A DNA stretch of 64,000 nucleotides from Poriferisodalis sp965208485 (GTDB lineage Bacteria > Actinomycetota > Acidimicrobiia > Acidimicrobiales > Poriferisodalaceae), in NCBI RefSeq assembly GCF_965208485.1, contig NZ_OZ242344.1:558001-622000 (forward strand). Direction: 5' to 3'. The notes under the pieces were generated by a model. It searched no databases. It was given only the letters and a program-made list of their open reading frames with translations, and was not told the origin of the DNA. The position numbers were made by a program, and so were the translations under genes. The stretch's first letter is position 1, and the number at the start of each line of letters is the position of its first letter. Below are positions 1-8,915 of the stretch, in pieces.

Positions 1-2
1 TG

Positions 3-161
3 TGCAAGACGTTCGTCGACGCCGGCACCGATGCGCAGACCTACTGGGTGGACGGCACTCATCACGGCTTCGTGTTCCCCCAGCGGGAGGTGTACGACAA
101 GCCCGCCGCTGAGCGCCACTGGGAGCTGCTGCTGGACATGTTTGCGCGCCAGCTGCACTGA
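3..161 (+). CDS. Dienelactone-hydrolase-like protein, C-terminal fragment
   Basis: Only the last 52 codons are in the window; the start lies upstream. The fragment contains a G-T-H-H-G-F stretch followed by a helix-rich tail ending in FARQLH. That layout matches the C-terminal end of dienelactone hydrolase and related alpha/beta hydrolases, where the catalytic His sits in an H-G-F context near the end. If correct, the visible His completes a Cys/Ser-His-Asp triad in a cytosolic hydrolase. The stop is TGA at 159-161 and a dispersed repeat begins directly after it. The family call rests on this short tail only. Confidence 0.6.
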   Translation, partial: CKTFVDAGTDAQTYWVDGTHHGFVFPQREVYDKPAAERHWELLLDMFARQLH

Positions 162-163
162 GC

Positions 164-231
164 CTGAGCCGACAGGTGAAGCCGTGGCCCGGGCGGCCCG
201 CGAGCCCGTATCGAATCGAAACAGGGAGCTA
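164..231 (+). repeat. Dispersed repeat, copy R1
   Basis: This begins a few bases after the stop of the preceding gene. It reads CTGAGCC, then GAAGCCGTGGCCCGGGCGGC, then a TCGAATCGAAA..GGGAGCTAG tail. Related copies lie at 12059-12120 (R2), 47138-47270 (R3) and, inverted, 59310-59374 (R4). R1 shares the GAAGCCGTGG core with R2 and R3, and shares the TCGA-TCGAA..CTAG tail with R3. It lies in an intergenic spacer and no coding function is seen. Confidence 0.6.
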
Positions 232-286
232 GAGCGGGAAGCATTGAGCGGGCAGGCGCCGTGGCACGGTGCCACACTGTCGCCCC

Positions 287-1021
287 ATGGAAACATGTGA
301 ACTTGTTCAGAAAGTGTGCCCGCCCATCGCGACGGTGGGCTCGATGTTCTACTTCGACCCCGCAACGCTGGCCCGCGGCAAGGAGGCAGGCCTCGACGGC
401 TTCCGCCTCTACATGCTGGGCCGCGGCGGCGTGCTCGGCGATGTCGAGGCAGCAGTGGTGCACAGCGCGTTCGGCTACTTCAACCCCGATCTTGTCACCA
501 AGATCTGGAATTCGGCCAAGGAGACCATGGCGCCACGCGACGGGGGCCGGCTCTACATGGAATGCGCGGGGGCCTATGGCTCCGCCAAATTGGCCGGCAT
601 CGAAGGGCTGGAAGCGTTCAACGCCGCAGCGGACAAGGTGATCGACGCTGGGATGGTCGATCCGTCCGCCCAAGCACTGTTCGCGGCGATCGCGTCCGAG
701 CCTCGCAGTGACGAAGCCGCTGCGCGGGCATACCAGAACGTGGCCGTGCTGCGGGAGCTGCGCGGGAGCCTGCACCTCGTGGCCATCGTGGCCTCGGGTC
801 TGAGCACCGAGATGGCTCACCGTGTGCGCCGCCCCGACGACGTCGAGATGTTCGGCTGGACCAACGACGCCGAAGTCACCGACGAGCATCGGGCGAAGTG
901 GGAAGCCGCCGAGGCCCTCACCGACGATCTCGTCACGCCGATCTACGGCGTGCTTGATGACGCTGAGGCGCAAGCGCTGGCCGACGGCGTCGCGGCCATC
1001 GAAGCCGCCCTCAGCGGCTAG
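287..1021 (+). CDS. SCO6745 family protein
   Basis: This 244-residue protein opens with a SMFYFDPATLARGKEAGLDG motif and continues with GFRLYMLGRGGVLGDVEAAVV and a GYFNP segment. These are the signature elements of the actinobacterial SCO6745 family, alpha-helical proteins of unknown biochemical role that resemble winged-helix folds. The ATG at 287 gives METCELV and places the conserved block about 20 residues in; an in-frame codon at 269 would add six residues. The gene is followed after 9 bp by a nitroreductase on the same strand, so the two are probably co-transcribed. The family assignment is by motif memory and the function is unknown. Confidence 0.7.
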   Translation: METCELVQKVCPPIATVGSMFYFDPATLARGKEAGLDGFRLYMLGRGGVLGDVEAAVVHSAFGYFNPDLVTKIWNSAKETMAPRDGGRLYMECAGAYGSAKLAGIEGLEAFNAAADKVIDAGMVDPSAQALFAAIASEPRSDEAAARAYQNVAVLRELRGSLHLVAIVASGLSTEMAHRVRRPDDVEMFGWTNDAEVTDEHRAKWEAAEALTDDLVTPIYGVLDDAEAQALADGVAAIEAALSG

Positions 1022-1030
1022 GGCTGCGGG

Positions 1031-1684
1031 GTGACGCTGTCGCTGAGCGTCGACGAGGCGCTCGCCACCACGCGGGCTGTCAGGCGCCGGCTCGACTTCG
1101 ACCGGCCGGTAGACGCGGTGCTGCTGCAGGAATGCCTGGAGCTTGCGCTGCAAGCGCCCACCGGATCACTGCGCCAGGACTGGCATTTCGTGGTGTCGAC
1201 GGACCGAGAGCAGTGCCAGGCCGTCGGGAGGATCTACCAGGAGATCTGGCTGGGCCGCATCGACGACAACTGCCTGGCCAAGGCCGCAGCAGCCGAGACC
1301 GACCCGACGGCCCGAGCCGACTGGCTGCGGATGATGGACTCGGCCCGCTACCTGGCCGAGAACTTCCCCCGCACTCCGGCGATCTTCGTGCCATGCATCG
1401 AAGGCCGGCTCGACGGCGCGCCCGCGGGCCTGCAGGCGCTGCGCTGGGGCTCGGTCATCCAGGCGGCATGGAGTTTCTGCCTCGCCGCTCGCAACCGGGG
1501 CCTCGGCACCTGCTGGACCACCGTGCACCTAGCCCGTGAGCAGGAAGTCGCCGAGATTCTGGGCATCCCCTCCGACGAGGTGCAACAGGTGGCGCTGCTG
1601 CCCGTCGCGCACACCATCGGCACCGATTTCAAACCCGGCCGCCGCAAGCCCTTCGACGACTTCGTCCACATGAACGGCTGGTAG
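1031..1684 (+). CDS. Nitroreductase family protein
   Basis: A 217-residue flavin-dependent nitroreductase fold protein starting at GTG, with a short AGGG upstream. Visible family features are the early TTRAVRRRLD segment, where the Arg pair contacts FMN phosphate, the QAPTGSLRQDWHFVV core, and the late GLGTCWTT plus EILGIP..LLPVAH region. Substrates of such enzymes are NAD(P)H and nitro or quinone-like compounds; the physiological substrate cannot be told. It is clearly related to the N-terminal half of the fusion protein at 35128-36339, so this genome has at least two members of the subgroup. It ends 7 bp before the convergent alcohol dehydrogenase gene. Confidence 0.85.
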   Translation: MTLSLSVDEALATTRAVRRRLDFDRPVDAVLLQECLELALQAPTGSLRQDWHFVVSTDREQCQAVGRIYQEIWLGRIDDNCLAKAAAAETDPTARADWLRMMDSARYLAENFPRTPAIFVPCIEGRLDGAPAGLQALRWGSVIQAAWSFCLAARNRGLGTCWTTVHLAREQEVAEILGIPSDEVQQVALLPVAHTIGTDFKPGRRKPFDDFVHMNGW

Positions 1685-1691
1685 CTGCCGG

Positions 1692-2792
1692 TCAGTCGAA
1701 GACGAGGATCGATCGGCCGGCGATCCGTCCGTTCTCGAGGTCGTCGACCGCTTGGCCGATGTCGTCGATCGCGTACTGCTGCGTCACCAGCGCGTCGAGG
1801 TCAAGGTCGCCGTCGGCATGCCACTGCAGGAAGCGGGGGAAATCGACCGCCGGTTCACAGCTGCCGCCCAGGCTGGAGATGAACGCCCGCTCGCCGATGA
1901 ACAGGTGCAGTGTGTCGAGTTCGAGGCTGCGCTGGGGTACGCCGACGAGTACCGCTGTTCCGCCGCGGCTCTGGCCGAACTCGCCTGAGCGCGTGGCCTG
2001 GTGGATCTGCTCCATCGTGCTCTGGTGCCCGATGCAGTCGAAGGCGAAGTCCACGCCGCGCAGCGGCTGACGCAGGATGTCGAAGCGCTGCTCGTCGGTG
2101 GTGAGCGCCCGGATCGCTTCGACGGGATCGCAATCGGAGGCGTTGACGCCATGGGTGGCCCCGAAGCGCTTCGCGAACGCCAGCTTCTCCTCAGCGAGGT
2201 CCACGGCGATGATCGGATCGGCGCCGACCAACCTCGCCGCCGCCACCGCGGCCAGTCCGACGCCTCCCACGCCGAAGACGGCCACGCTGTCCGCGGCCTT
2301 CACACCTGCGGTGTGGAGCACAGCGCCGGCGCCGGTGATGACCGCACAGCCGATGATGCAGGTGGCCTCCACGTCGATGCCTTCGGGCACCTTCACCACG
2401 AACATCTCATCCGCGATGGTGTGAGTGGCCCAGGTGAACACGTTGATGGAGGTCGCTGTGCGGCCGTCGCCCAATTCGAGCCGCAGCGGCCCGCCCCGGC
2501 GGCGTGCGCTGGCCTGGTCCTTGGGCACCCACGTGACCATCACGGTGTCGCCCGGTGCCAGACCGGTCACATCGGGACCTACCGCGACAACCTCGCCGGT
2601 GGACTCGTGGCCCAACACCTGCGGCGCCGCCCGCGGATTGTGGATGGCGTGGAGCTGGCTGTGACAGATGCCCGACGCGTACTGCTTCACCACCACCTCG
2701 TGCCCGCTCGGTTCGGGCAGCGCCACATCCAGCACTTCGGGCCCGGCACCGGCCTCCTGCGGGATGACAACAACTCTGGCGTCAACGGGCAT
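1692..2792 (-). CDS. Zinc-type alcohol dehydrogenase (MDR superfamily)
   Basis: This 366-residue enzyme oxidises an alcohol or reduces an aldehyde with a nicotinamide cofactor. The N-terminal domain has GICHSQLH (catalytic zinc Cys-His) near residue 43 and LGHESTGEV near residue 64, then VGPDVTGLAPGDTV. The Rossmann domain shows FGVGGVGLAAVAAARLVGA and an Asp (AVDLAEEK) that favours NAD over NADP. The four-Cys structural-zinc loop of classical class I and III enzymes is missing; the equivalent region is PKDQASARRRGG. The start ATG at 2792 follows GGAAGGGG; an upstream in-frame extension looks like antisense of the neighbouring gene. A role in alcohol or aldehyde turnover is safe; the specific substrate is unknown. 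Confidence 0.88.
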   Translation of the reverse strand: MPVDARVVVIPQEAGAGPEVLDVALPEPSGHEVVVKQYASGICHSQLHAIHNPRAAPQVLGHESTGEVVAVGPDVTGLAPGDTVMVTWVPKDQASARRRGGPLRLELGDGRTATSINVFTWATHTIADEMFVVKVPEGIDVEATCIIGCAVITGAGAVLHTAGVKAADSVAVFGVGGVGLAAVAAARLVGADPIIAVDLAEEKLAFAKRFGATHGVNASDCDPVEAIRALTTDEQRFDILRQPLRGVDFAFDCIGHQSTMEQIHQATRSGEFGQSRGGTAVLVGVPQRSLELDTLHLFIGERAFISSLGGSCEPAVDFPRFLQWHADGDLDLDALVTQQYAIDDIGQAVDDLENGRIAGRSILVFD

Positions 2793-2863
2793 CGCAGTCC
2801 CCTTCCTTGCGCTGCCCCGCTGTCTAGCGGACACCGGCGGGCGTCTTGGCCCGGAGGCCGTCT

Positions 2864-3907
2864 TCAGGACTGGCGGACCCGCCGGGCCAGGGTCAGGGCA
2901 TAGTCGCCCTCGGCGTCGGTCCACATCCGCTGCACCACAAGCCCCGCGGCGCCGAGTTCTGCACGCACGCGCTCGGGACGGAACTTGGCGCTGATCTCGG
3001 TGCGCATCCGTTCGCCAGCCGCGAAATCGACAGTCATCTCCAAGGCTGGGATGTGCACGGTCTGGGTCCGCAGAGAGCGCAGGCGCATCTCGATCCAATC
3101 GTTGCCAGCGTCGAATACCGCCTCATGGGCGAAGGCGTCGAGGTCGAAGTCCGCGCCGAGCTTGCGGTTGAGCACCGACAGCACGTTGAGGTTGAACCGG
3201 GCCGTGACGCCGGCGGCGTCGTCATAGGCGGCCACCAGGCGGCCGGCATCTTTGACGAGATCGGTGCCCAGCAAGAACGTGTCACCCGTTTGCATCGCAC
3301 CGGCGACGGCATCGAGGAACGCCGGCCGACGCGCCGGTGAGAAGTTGCCGACGGTGCCGCCAAGCAGCATCACCATCGCAGGCGCACGGGGCAGCGCGCC
3401 GGGCGGGGCGTCGGCGTCGTCGAGCGGCAGATGCCCGAGGTGGTGCTCGAAATCGCCGACGACACCATGCACTGCCAGACCGGGGTATGCCGCGGCCACC
3501 TCCCTCGCAGCCGCGCGCAGCGTGGCCGCGCTGTTGTCGAACGGCACGTACCGGCGCAGCTGACCGGCGGCCGCGAATGCATCGAGCAGGATGCGGGTTT
3601 TGGTCGAGGTTCCCGATCCCAGCTCGGCGATGCAGTCAGCTTCCGAGGCGGCTGCGATGGCATCCGCTTCCCGTTCGAGTATCTCCCGCTCACGTCGAGT
3701 CGGGTAGTACTCGTCGAGATGGGTGATCTGATCGAACAGCTCGCTGCCGAGGTCGTCGTAGAACCACTTCGGCGGCAGCTCTTTGGGCGTCGACGAGAGG
3801 CCCACGGAGACGTCGGCGCGCAGTTCCCGATCTGACCAGCCGGCGTCGAGCCAGTTGTCGACCGCGGGATCGACAGCGACCTGAACCGCCTCGTCGGAGA
3901 GCGTCAT
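2864..3907 (-). CDS. egtD: L-histidine N-alpha-methyltransferase EgtD
   Basis: EgtD transfers three methyl groups from SAM to the alpha-amino group of histidine, giving hercynine, the first committed step of ergothioneine synthesis. The 347-residue length fits the family. Visible features are KWFYDDLGSELFDQIT near residue 47, the DEYYPTRRE segment, the SAM-binding IAELGSGTSTKTRILLDAF near residue 93, and the C-terminal FAAGERMRTEISAKF, which matches the histidine-binding part of the domain. The ATG at 3907 overlaps the TGA of egtB by 4 bp (ATGA), so the two are translationally coupled with egtB first. No egtA, egtC or egtE is seen nearby. Confidence 0.95.
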   Translation of the reverse strand: MTLSDEAVQVAVDPAVDNWLDAGWSDRELRADVSVGLSSTPKELPPKWFYDDLGSELFDQITHLDEYYPTRREREILEREADAIAAASEADCIAELGSGTSTKTRILLDAFAAAGQLRRYVPFDNSAATLRAAAREVAAAYPGLAVHGVVGDFEHHLGHLPLDDADAPPGALPRAPAMVMLLGGTVGNFSPARRPAFLDAVAGAMQTGDTFLLGTDLVKDAGRLVAAYDDAAGVTARFNLNVLSVLNRKLGADFDLDAFAHEAVFDAGNDWIEMRLRSLRTQTVHIPALEMTVDFAAGERMRTEISAKFRPERVRAELGAAGLVVQRMWTDAEGDYALTLARRVRQS

Positions 3908-5208
3908 CGCGCGTCCGCGGCCAAGCGCAGGCCGGAGAAATGCCAGCGCGTGTGGGGGTGAAAGAAATTGCGATACGTGGACCGGATGTGGCCCTCAGGC
4001 GTGGCACAGCAGCCGCCCCGCAGCACCATCTGGTTGACCATGAACTTGCCGTTGTACTCGCCCACCGCACCGGGCGCCACGCGAAAGCCCGGGTACGGGC
4101 TGTAGGGGCTGGACGTCCATTCCCACACGTCGCCGTACATCTGCTGCAGCGGCACAGAGGCTCCAACGCCTGCATCGGGCGCAGTCGGAGCCGGGGCGGG
4201 GTGCAGGCCGGCACCGCGACCGATGTTGCCAACCATGGGCAGGCCAGCCGCGGCGTGCTCCCACTCGAATTCCGTCGGGAGCCGAGCGCCCGCCCAGCGA
4301 GCAAACGCCTCGGCCTCGTAGTAGGACAGGTGGCACACGGGATCGCCCGGCGCCACGTCCTTGAGGCCTTCCAGGGTGAACACCTGCCAGCCGTGCGCGG
4401 CGAGGTGCCAGTACGCGGGCGCATCCCAACCGTGGGCCATGCGCTGGCCCCAGCCATCGGACAACCACAGCGTCGGGGTGTCGTAGCCGCCATCGGCCAT
4501 GAACTCCAACCACTGGGCGCAGGTCACCGGGCGGTCGGCGAGACGGAACGGAGCCGTCAGCATCTGATGGCGAGGCCCCTCGTTGTCGAAGGCGAAGCTG
4601 CGGCCGTCATGGCCGACGGTGATCTCGCCGCCGTCGAAGCCGACCCAGCGAACGTCACTCGCGCAGCTCGACCCGGTGCCGGCCGTCGGCGCGCTGCATG
4701 GCGACCGGTACGCCGGCCACAGCGCCGGGTTGCACGACAGCACGTGCTTGATGTCCATGAGGATCAGCTCTTGATGCTGCTGCTCGTGGTGCAGGCCCAG
4801 CGACACCAGGTCTGCGACCTCGGGGGCGACGGCTCCGCACATCAGTCGCTCCATCGCTGCGTCGACGTGACGGCGGTACGCCGTGACCTCGGCACACGAC
4901 GGACGCGACAGGTATCCACGCTCTGGCCGCGGGTGTCGCTTCCCGATGGTCTCGTAGTACGAGTTGAACAGGAATCCGAAGGCAGGATCGTGCTCGATGT
5001 AGCCGGCGAGATGCGGCTTGCACAAGAACGTCTCGAAGAACCAGGTGACGTGAGCGCGGTGCCATTTGGTGGGGCTGACATCGGGCATCGTCTGGATGCA
5101 CTGGTCTTCATCGCTGAGCGGTGCGGTAAGCGCATCAGTGTGCGCCCGGACCGAGCGGTAGCTCCCGAGCAAGCCTGGCGAGGTGTTGCTGGTCATACAA
5201 GTGGCCAT
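3904..5208 (-). CDS. egtB: Hercynine sulfoxide synthase EgtB
   Basis: EgtB is the non-haem iron enzyme that joins hercynine to a thiol (gamma-glutamylcysteine or cysteine) with oxygen. The N-terminal DinB-like half contains PTKWHRAHVTWFFETF and the HHEQQHQELILMDIKH motif, which supply the three-His iron site. The C-terminal half is a formylglycine-generating-enzyme-like domain with GGEITVGHDGRSFAFDNEGP, ARLPTEFEWEHAA and HIRSTYRNFFHPHTRW. The ATG at 5208 gives 434 residues, close to family length; the next ATG at 5196 is also possible. A longer upstream reading runs into non-conserved sequence. It is divergent from the carboxylase gene across a 248-bp gap that must hold both promoters. Confidence 0.95.
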   Translation of the reverse strand: MATCMTSNTSPGLLGSYRSVRAHTDALTAPLSDEDQCIQTMPDVSPTKWHRAHVTWFFETFLCKPHLAGYIEHDPAFGFLFNSYYETIGKRHPRPERGYLSRPSCAEVTAYRRHVDAAMERLMCGAVAPEVADLVSLGLHHEQQHQELILMDIKHVLSCNPALWPAYRSPCSAPTAGTGSSCASDVRWVGFDGGEITVGHDGRSFAFDNEGPRHQMLTAPFRLADRPVTCAQWLEFMADGGYDTPTLWLSDGWGQRMAHGWDAPAYWHLAAHGWQVFTLEGLKDVAPGDPVCHLSYYEAEAFARWAGARLPTEFEWEHAAAGLPMVGNIGRGAGLHPAPAPTAPDAGVGASVPLQQMYGDVWEWTSSPYSPYPGFRVAPGAVGEYNGKFMVNQMVLRGGCCATPEGHIRSTYRNFFHPHTRWHFSGLRLAADAR

Positions 5209-5456
5209 AGGGCCTGCGGCAGGGTAATCCGACTTTATGAATCCAGTGCAAGCTGAACATGGACGAGCGCTCATGCTTTTGGCGATCGCGGGCCGGAATT
5301 CGCATGGACTCGAGGCTGCTTGCGCGCTCAATCGACGCGAACCGGGTGCTCTGCGGTAAACACGCGGAGCGGAATATGCGTGCCATGGCTGCCGCGATCC
5401 GCTCGCGGTCGTGTGCGCCTGCACACAGCAGGGGTGCGAACAGGGAGACTGCATCG

Positions 5457-8400
5457 ATGGGCCTGAAGAAGCTGCTGATTGCCAACCGTGGCGAGATTGC
5501 CGTGCGGGTGGCGCGGGCAGCGAGCGAGCTCGGCATCGGCACCGTCGCGATCGCAGGTGACGATGACACCGCCTCGCTGCACACTCGCGTCGCCGACGAA
5601 TCGGTCACGCTGGAGGGGCGCGGCGTGGCCGCCTACCTCGATGTCGACGGTGTGGTCGACGCGGCCGTGTCGGCCGGTTGCGATGCGATCCATCCTGGCT
5701 ACGGGTTCCTCGCGGAGAACCCCGCCTTGGCGCTTGCCTGCAAGGCCGTCGGCATCGTTTTCGTCGGACCGACTGCGCTGCAGCTCGAGCTCTTCGGCGA
5801 CAAGCTGGCTGCGCGGGCGCTCGCCCAGCAGCACGACGTTCCGCTGCTTCCTGCCACCTCCGAGCCAACCTCGGCTGAGGCAGCGCAGGCCTTCTTCGCC
5901 GAGCACGGGCCGATCATGATCAAGGCGCTCGCCGGCGGCGGCGGGCGCGGCATGCGTGCCGTCCGCTCAGCCGGCGAGCTCGAGGCTGCCTACGAGCGCT
6001 GTGCCAGCGAGGCCGCGGCGGCCTTCGGGAACGGGGATCTCTACGTCGAGCAGCTCATCGAGCGTGCCCGCCACATCGAGGTGCAGATCATCGGTGACGG
6101 CGAGGCAGTCGCCCACCTCGGCGAACGGGAATGCACGCTGCAGCGCCAGAACCAGAAGATCGTCGAGATCGCGCCGTCGCCCACACTGCGGCCCGAGGCC
6201 CGCGAAGCCGTGTGCGGCGCAGCGGTGGAGATGGCGAGGGCAGTGAGATACCGCAGCTTGGGCACATGGGAGTTCCTCATCGACGCCGACGACCCCGACG
6301 CCATTGCGTTCTGCGAGGTGAACGCTCGCATCCAAGTCGAGCACACGGTCACTGAAGAAGTCACCGGTGTCGATCTCGTTGCCGCGCAGCTGCGGATCGC
6401 CGGCGACGCCCGTCTCGCCGACGTGGGATTGGCGCAACGGGATGTGCCGGCGCCGCGCGGCTATGCCATCCAGTGCCGGATCAACACCGAGTCCATGCAG
6501 CCCGACGGCACCGCCCGTCCCAGTGGAGGCGTGCTCAGCGCCTTCGAGCCGCCCACCGGTCCGGGCATCCGCACCGACACCTACGGGTACGTGGGCTACG
6601 GCACCAATCCCAGCTTCGATTCGCTGCTCGCCAAGGTGATCGCCTGCAGCCTCAGCCCCGACTACGCCGACGCGGTGCGCCGGGCACGCCGGGCATTGGG
6701 CGAATTCCGCATCGACGGCGTCGCCACCAACCTGGAGTTCCAAGCGGCGCTGCTCGACCGGCCCGAGGTGATCGCCAACGACCTCACCACCAGCTTCCTG
6801 ACCGAGCACGCAGATGAGCTGTGCACAGCCGCTACCTCTGCCGCGACGCTGTGGGCGCCGACGCAGCCGCCGACGCAAACCGGCGCAGCGGGAAGAGCCG
6901 GTGCCGTCGTCGGCGGCGATCCGCTGGCGGTGCTTCGACACGGCGACATCGACGATGCTCCGGCTGACCGGGCCGCCTCCGACGCCGTGCGGGCACAGGC
7001 CATGTCTGCCGGCACGGCTTCGTTGCACAGCGCGCCGGCAGGCGCGTGGCAGCGCAGTGTGCCCGTGGCGACCGTGGCCGGTCCTGACGGCAGCATTGCC
7101 GTGGCAGCACCGCTGCAGGGAACCATCGTCTCGCTCGCCGTGTCCGACGGCGATCCCGTCGCCGAGGGCCAACAGGTCGCCGTGATGGAGGCCATGAAGA
7201 TGGAGCACGTGGTGACCTCGACGGTCACCGGCATCGTGCGCATGCTCGGCGTGTCACCCGGCGACACGGTGTACGAGGGGCATTCGCTGCTGTTCGTCGA
7301 GGAAGCAGAGGTGGACGTCGAGCTTGTCGAAGCAACGGCAGCCGTCGATCTCGACTGCATCCGGCCCGATCTGGCCGAAGTGTTCGAGCGCCGCGGCTTC
7401 GGCCTCGACGAGAACAGGCCCGAGGCAGTGGCCAAGCGTCACGGTCGCGGGCATCGCACCGCACGGGAGAACCTGACCGACTTGGTCGATGCGGGCACGT
7501 TCGTGGAGTACAGCCCGCTGATGGTGGCCGCACAGCGGCGCCGGCGCTCGATGGATGACCTGATCGCCAACACCCAGGGCGACGGCATGGTGGCAGGCGT
7601 GGCCAGCGTCAACGGTGAACTCTTCGGCCCCGAGCGCTCCATGGCCATGGTGATGTCCTACGACTACATGGTGCTTGCGGGCACTCAGGGCGGGAACAAC
7701 CACCGCAAGAAGGACCGCATGTTCGAGATCGCCGAGCACAACCGCCTGCCGGTGGTGCTGCTGGCCGAGGGCGGCGGCGGACGGCCCGGCGATACCGACG
7801 GCATCGGCGGCTCGGGCCTGGACTGCTGGGCGTTCACCTTCTTCGCGCAGCTCAGCGGCCTGGTGCCGCTGGTGGGTGTCACCAATGGGCGCTGCTTCGC
7901 GGGCAACGCCGTGCTGCTGGGCTGCTGCGACGTGATCATCGCGACCGAAGGCTCGAACATCGGTGTCGGCGGCCCGGCCATGATCGAAGGCGGCGGTCTG
8001 GGCGTGTTCCGCCCCGAGGAAGTCGGCCCGGTGGATGTGCAGTGGCCCAATGGCGTCATCGACGTCCTCGTGGCCGATGAGGCTGAGGCGATCGTGGCTG
8101 CCAAGCAGTACCTGTCGTACTTCCAGGGCGACGTCGACGAGTGGGAATGCCACGACCAGCGGGAACTGCGCCACCTGATACCCGAGAACCGCCTGCGGGC
8201 CTACGACGTGCGCGAGATCATCGACAAGCTCTGCGACGTCGGCTCGGTGATGGAGCTTCGCCGGGGCTGGGGACCGGGCTGCGTGACGGCGCTGGCACGC
8301 ATCGAGGGCAGCCCGATCGGCGTGGTGGCCAACAACAACCACCACCTCGGCGGCGCCGTCGACGCCGACGCCGGCGACAAAGCCGCCCGTTTCATCCAAC

Positions 8401-8915
8401 TCTGCGATGCGCATGACATCCCGCTGCTGTTCCTGTGTGATACGCCCGGGATCATGGTGGGCCCCCAGGCCGAGTACGAGGCCACGGTTCGTCATGCCGC
8501 TCGCATGTTCGTGACGGCGGCCAACGTGACGGTGCCGTTCATGACCATCGTGCTGCGCAAGGGCTACGGGCTGGGCGCGCAGGCCATGGCCGGCGGCAGC
8601 TTCAAAGCGCCGACCTTCACCGTGTCCTGGCCCACCGGCGAGTTCGGCGGCATGGGCCTCGAAGGCTTCGTCAAGCTGGGCTACCGGCGCGAGCTCGAGG
8701 CCATCGAAGATCCCGAAGAGCGCATAGCGGAATACGAGAAGCGGGTGGCCCGCCTGTACGAGCAGGGCAAGGCTGTGAACACGGCGACGTTCTTCGAGAT
8801 CGACGACGTGATCGACCCCGCAGAGAGCCGCGATTGGGTCCGCATGGCGCTGCTCGCAGCACCCAAGCCGCCCCCACGCACCGGCAAGAAGCGCCCCATG
8901 GTCGACACCTGGTAG
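5457..8915 (+). CDS. Single-chain biotin-dependent acyl-CoA carboxylase
   Basis: One 1152-residue chain carries all activities of a biotin acyl-CoA carboxylase. Residues 1-450 are biotin carboxylase (LLIANRGEIAVRV, the glycine-rich ATP-grasp loop AGGGGRGMR, and EVNARIQVEHTVTE). Around residues 540-620 lies the biotinyl domain with the biotinylated Lys in MEAMKMEH. From about residue 640 comes a carboxyltransferase with both N and C subdomains (GGGGRPGDTDG, GRCFAGNAVLLGCCDVI, and late LCDTPGIMVGP and GYGLGAQAMAGG). This order matches the single-chain long-chain acyl-CoA carboxylases known from mycobacteria; the acyl substrate here is unproven. The ATG at 5457 has GGGAG about 10 bases upstream, and the conserved LLIANRGEIAV begins at residue 5. 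Confidence 0.93.
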   Translation: MGLKKLLIANRGEIAVRVARAASELGIGTVAIAGDDDTASLHTRVADESVTLEGRGVAAYLDVDGVVDAAVSAGCDAIHPGYGFLAENPALALACKAVGIVFVGPTALQLELFGDKLAARALAQQHDVPLLPATSEPTSAEAAQAFFAEHGPIMIKALAGGGGRGMRAVRSAGELEAAYERCASEAAAAFGNGDLYVEQLIERARHIEVQIIGDGEAVAHLGERECTLQRQNQKIVEIAPSPTLRPEAREAVCGAAVEMARAVRYRSLGTWEFLIDADDPDAIAFCEVNARIQVEHTVTEEVTGVDLVAAQLRIAGDARLADVGLAQRDVPAPRGYAIQCRINTESMQPDGTARPSGGVLSAFEPPTGPGIRTDTYGYVGYGTNPSFDSLLAKVIACSLSPDYADAVRRARRALGEFRIDGVATNLEFQAALLDRPEVIANDLTTSFLTEHADELCTAATSAATLWAPTQPPTQTGAAGRAGAVVGGDPLAVLRHGDIDDAPADRAASDAVRAQAMSAGTASLHSAPAGAWQRSVPVATVAGPDGSIAVAAPLQGTIVSLAVSDGDPVAEGQQVAVMEAMKMEHVVTSTVTGIVRMLGVSPGDTVYEGHSLLFVEEAEVDVELVEATAAVDLDCIRPDLAEVFERRGFGLDENRPEAVAKRHGRGHRTARENLTDLVDAGTFVEYSPLMVAAQRRRRSMDDLIANTQGDGMVAGVASVNGELFGPERSMAMVMSYDYMVLAGTQGGNNHRKKDRMFEIAEHNRLPVVLLAEGGGGRPGDTDGIGGSGLDCWAFTFFAQLSGLVPLVGVTNGRCFAGNAVLLGCCDVIIATEGSNIGVGGPAMIEGGGLGVFRPEEVGPVDVQWPNGVIDVLVADEAEAIVAAKQYLSYFQGDVDEWECHDQRELRHLIPENRLRAYDVREIIDKLCDVGSVMELRRGWGPGCVTALARIEGSPIGVVANNNHHLGGAVDADAGDKAARFIQLCDAHDIPLLFLCDTPGIMVGPQAEYEATVRHAARMFVTAANVTVPFMTIVLRKGYGLGAQAMAGGSFKAPTFTVSWPTGEFGGMGLEGFVKLGYRRELEAIEDPEERIAEYEKRVARLYEQGKAVNTATFFEIDDVIDPAESRDWVRMALLAAPKPPPRTGKKRPMVDTW

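Noticed and set aside
2001..2903. A 300-codon plus-strand frame opposite the alcohol dehydrogenase gene
   Set aside because: His/Gly/Asp-rich antisense reading without family motifs; the dehydrogenase on the other strand is certain.
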